From Mycolicibacter sp. MU0102 (GTDB lineage Bacteria > Actinomycetota > Actinomycetes > Mycobacteriales > Mycobacteriaceae), in NCBI RefSeq assembly GCF_963378105.1, contig NZ_OY726398.1, positions 4,650,001 to 4,714,000 of the forward strand: 64,000 bases of DNA, read 5' to 3'. Under the pieces are notes generated by a model that saw only the letters and a list, made by a program, of their open reading frames with translations, made no database searches and was not told the DNA's origin. A program made the translations under genes and the position numbers. Below, piece after piece: positions 62,007 to 64,000 of this stretch (positions are counted from its first letter, which is position 1; the number at the start of each line of letters is the position of its first letter).

Positions 62007-62054
62007 TGGACCATTTGTCAATGGGACCATGCCAGTTGTCACTGTCAACGACAG
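62007..62054. promoter_or_regulatory. Repeated TTGTCA elements and dyads upstream of the diiron operon
   Basis: CCATT-TGTC-AATGG (62011-62024) is a perfect dyad inside a looser TGG...CCA arm pair. TTGTCA recurs at 62015 and 62036, 21 bp (two helical turns) apart, and CTGTC-AAC-GACAG lies at 62042-62054. This lies in the 260-bp divergent promoter between the diiron operon and the PE-PPE hydrolase gene; I see no gene there. Confidence 0.45.
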
Positions 62055-62171
62055 CGGAGCGGCTAGCATCCATTGACTAGGGCCGGAGGCCCCTGCCATG
62101 ATCGCCCTCAGGTTTAACTTTGGATCTCCTCGCGCGATTCTTAGTTCTCCCCATCGAACTTCGTCGCGCGC

Positions 62172-63197
62172 ATGATTCGGAAGGCGGCAAGCCCAGTGGC
62201 GTCGTCCATGCTCTGCGCACCGATCGTGGTTGCCGGCATCGTGGCAGGCGGTGTGCTCGCCGCACCGGTGGTGCACGCCGCGCATGCCAACGTCGACTTG
62301 CACGTTGAGGTGGACCTGCTGGCCGATACCGCGATCTTCGTCGGCCCGACGATCCTGTCGACGCCCTCTGCCACATTCGCCCGGACCGCTGCCGATCTCT
62401 TCCTGCGGCCGTTGGGTTTTGACGGTGGCGACGACCCGGCCTCGTGTCTGATCGGGTCTGCCGCGTGTGACGCGCCGCTGCAGCTATTGGCCACCCCGGG
62501 TCTGATCCAGGTCGGCCACAGCAGTTTCGCCGGTGCGGCCGAGATCGTGCGGACGGTGCAGGCCGAGCTCGCCGCCAATCCGGGCGCCTACGACGCCGAG
62601 CACCCGTTGTGGATTTTCGGCTACTCGCAGGGCGCCACGGCCGGCTCGATCGCGATGGCGCAGTTGGCCCACGACGGCGTCGACCCCGAACTGCTGCACT
62701 TCGTGTTCATCGGCGACCCGACCGCCCCGGATGGCAAGTATCCGCATATGGAGGACGACGGCTCGGCGCACAGCAACTTCTCCGACAGCTGGATGCTGTA
62801 CGGCAAGGAGACCCCGAACGACGCCTTCCCGACCACGATCTACACGATCCCCGGTGACCCCAACGCCGACTACACCTCCACGTCACCGTACGGCGATTTC
62901 TACGAGCACATGATGTATCTGGGGCTTACCCCCGATCAGGTGGCCAACCACTCCGCCACCACCGACGACCTGCTCACCACCATCAACATCTCTACTGACT
63001 TCGACCAGTTCGGCGCCTGGCTCAACGCGTGGGGTCACGGGCTGGCCGACAGCAGCTGGTGGGACGGCCTGTTCTACTCCGCCGTGGCGTTCGTCTACAG
63101 CGCCTTCGGCAAGCTCGAGGATTTCTTCGGCGACTGGATGGGTCTGGACTGGGGCGGGTTCGAGGAAACCCTGGACTACTGGTTCCCGACGGTCTGA
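62172..63197 (+). CDS. PE-PPE-domain alpha/beta serine hydrolase
   Basis: This 341-residue secreted hydrolase has a signal peptide (cleavage after about VVHA, residue 36), GYSQGA with nucleophile S152, and a C-terminal DYWFPTV signature. It is closely similar to the proteins at 56535 and 63239. The activity is probably esterase or lipase on envelope lipids. Confidence 0.9.
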   Translation: MIRKAASPVASSMLCAPIVVAGIVAGGVLAAPVVHAAHANVDLHVEVDLLADTAIFVGPTILSTPSATFARTAADLFLRPLGFDGGDDPASCLIGSAACDAPLQLLATPGLIQVGHSSFAGAAEIVRTVQAELAANPGAYDAEHPLWIFGYSQGATAGSIAMAQLAHDGVDPELLHFVFIGDPTAPDGKYPHMEDDGSAHSNFSDSWMLYGKETPNDAFPTTIYTIPGDPNADYTSTSPYGDFYEHMMYLGLTPDQVANHSATTDDLLTTINISTDFDQFGAWLNAWGHGLADSSWWDGLFYSAVAFVYSAFGKLEDFFGDWMGLDWGGFEETLDYWFPTV

Positions 63198-63238
63198 AAC
63201 ATCCCGCTTCGCAAATGATTTGGAAAGGTGGCACGCCA

Positions 63239-64000
63239 GTGACGAAAGGGCGCCCCATGACGCTGACCAAGGCCTTGGCGCCGATCGCGGTTGCGAGCAC
63301 GGTGGCGGGCGGTGTGTTGTCCGCCCCGGTGGTGCACGCCACGCATGTCGACGTGAGCCTGCTGGCCGACACCGCGATCTTCGTCGGTCCCACGATCCTG
63401 TCGACACCGTCGGCGACATTCGCTCAGACCGCGGCGGATCTCTTCCTGCGGCCGCTGGGCTTCGACCTCGACGACGACGCGACCGCATGCGTGGTCGGCT
63501 CCGCGGGATGCGACGCGCCGCTGCTACTGCTGTCCACCCCCGCACTGGTTCAGCAGGGCCACAGCAGCTTCGTCGGGGCGGCCGAGATCGTGCGGGAGGT
63601 GCACGCCCAGCTGGCCGCCAACCCGGACGCCTACGACGCCGAGCACCCACTGTGGGTATTCGGCTGGTCGCAGGGCGCCACGGCCGGTTCGATCGCGATG
63701 GCCCAGCTGGCCCACGAGGGCATTGACCCGTCGCTGCTGCACTTCGTGTTCATCGGCAACCCGCTGGATGCCGGCGATGACTTACAGGGAATAGGAGGCG
63801 GCGGCTCCTCCTCCGGCGACTTCTTCGACATCGGTCTGTTGTCCGGTCTGCACACCCCGACCAACGCGTTCACCACAACCGTGTACACGATCCCCGGCGA
63901 CCCGGTCGCCGACCACACGTCCACCTCCGCGTTGGGGATCCTCTACGAGCACATGATGTACCTGGGGCTCACGCCCGATCAGGTGGCCAACCACGCAGCG
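63239..64000 (+). CDS. PE-PPE-domain alpha/beta serine hydrolase (partial, 3' end outside window)
   Basis: 254 codons are open to the window end. The protein has a signal peptide (ALAPIAVASTVAGGVLSAPVVHA) and the hydrolase domain with GWSQGA, where its two paralogues read GYSQGA. I chose GTG 63239 because AAAGGTGG precedes it by seven bases; an in-frame ATG at 63257 is possible. It follows its paralogue after 41 bp, indicating a tandem duplication. Confidence 0.88.
   Translation, partial: MTKGRPMTLTKALAPIAVASTVAGGVLSAPVVHATHVDVSLLADTAIFVGPTILSTPSATFAQTAADLFLRPLGFDLDDDATACVVGSAGCDAPLLLLSTPALVQQGHSSFVGAAEIVREVHAQLAANPDAYDAEHPLWVFGWSQGATAGSIAMAQLAHEGIDPSLLHFVFIGNPLDAGDDLQGIGGGGSSSGDFFDIGLLSGLHTPTNAFTTTVYTIPGDPVADHTSTSALGILYEHMMYLGLTPDQVANHAA

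Overview
The window is high-GC actinobacterial DNA from a Mycobacterium. PE and PPE proteins, PE-PPE-domain serine hydrolases, an MmpS/MmpL pair, a cydABDC operon, a fused HadA/HadB-type dehydratase, many FadE-like acyl-CoA dehydrogenases, F420-dependent LLM enzymes and TetR regulators all point that way. Several PPE-SVP proteins suggest a slow-growing, non-tuberculous species; the species itself cannot be read from the sequence.

Layout. 1-8.7 kb holds catabolic and lipid-export modules, each beside a TetR gene and a visible inverted repeat: a D-aminoacylase (partial), TetR plus epoxide hydrolase, a Rieske oxygenase divergent from a TetR, and a membrane protein-mmpS-mmpL operon divergent from a TetR. 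8.8-14.8 kb is the cytochrome bd operon cydA-cydB-cydD-cydC, whose last gene ends inside a 55-bp tandem repeat. 14.8-20.6 kb has a double-hotdog dehydratase, a structured non-coding leader, two PPE genes, an SbtA-type bicarbonate permease and a DUF732 secreted protein. 20.6-31 kb is fatty-acid and xenobiotic metabolism: a coupled FadE pair, a truncated molybdopterin oxidoreductase, SnoaL/LLM, SDR/TetR, and a five-gene operon of thioesterase, SDR, LLM, Tat-exported DUF1906 protein and membrane protein. 31.7-36.4 kb has a PE/PPE pair, a carotenoid-biosynthesis-like membrane protein, a second DUF1906 protein, a 28-residue membrane peptide gene and a metallo-beta-lactamase-fold hydrolase.

The most unusual region is 36.4-52.5 kb: three co-directional genes on the minus strand form a complete-looking polyunsaturated-fatty-acid (PUFA) synthase. 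In transcription order they encode a PfaD-type enoyl reductase (548 aa), a KS-AT-ACP-ACP-ACP-KR-DH megasynthase (2264 aa), and a KS-CLF-DH-DH-DH-like protein with a C-terminal LPLAT/AGPAT-type acyltransferase (2445 aa). This order and the acyltransferase fusion resemble the pfa1-pfa2-pfa3 loci described from myxobacteria more than the marine pfaABCDE loci. A fused PAP2-phosphatase/diacylglycerol-kinase gene is transcribed divergently from it. An obvious model, which is inference, is iterative synthesis of a long polyunsaturated acyl chain and its direct transfer to a glycerolipid.

54.1-64 kb continues with an acyl-CoA dehydrogenase, an ArsR/SRPBCC pair with a perfect operator, three PE-PPE-domain hydrolases, a MerR regulator, and a tightly coupled operon of diiron protein, Baeyer-Villiger-type monooxygenase and SDR. 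I saw no tRNA, rRNA, insertion sequence, prophage or CRISPR array.
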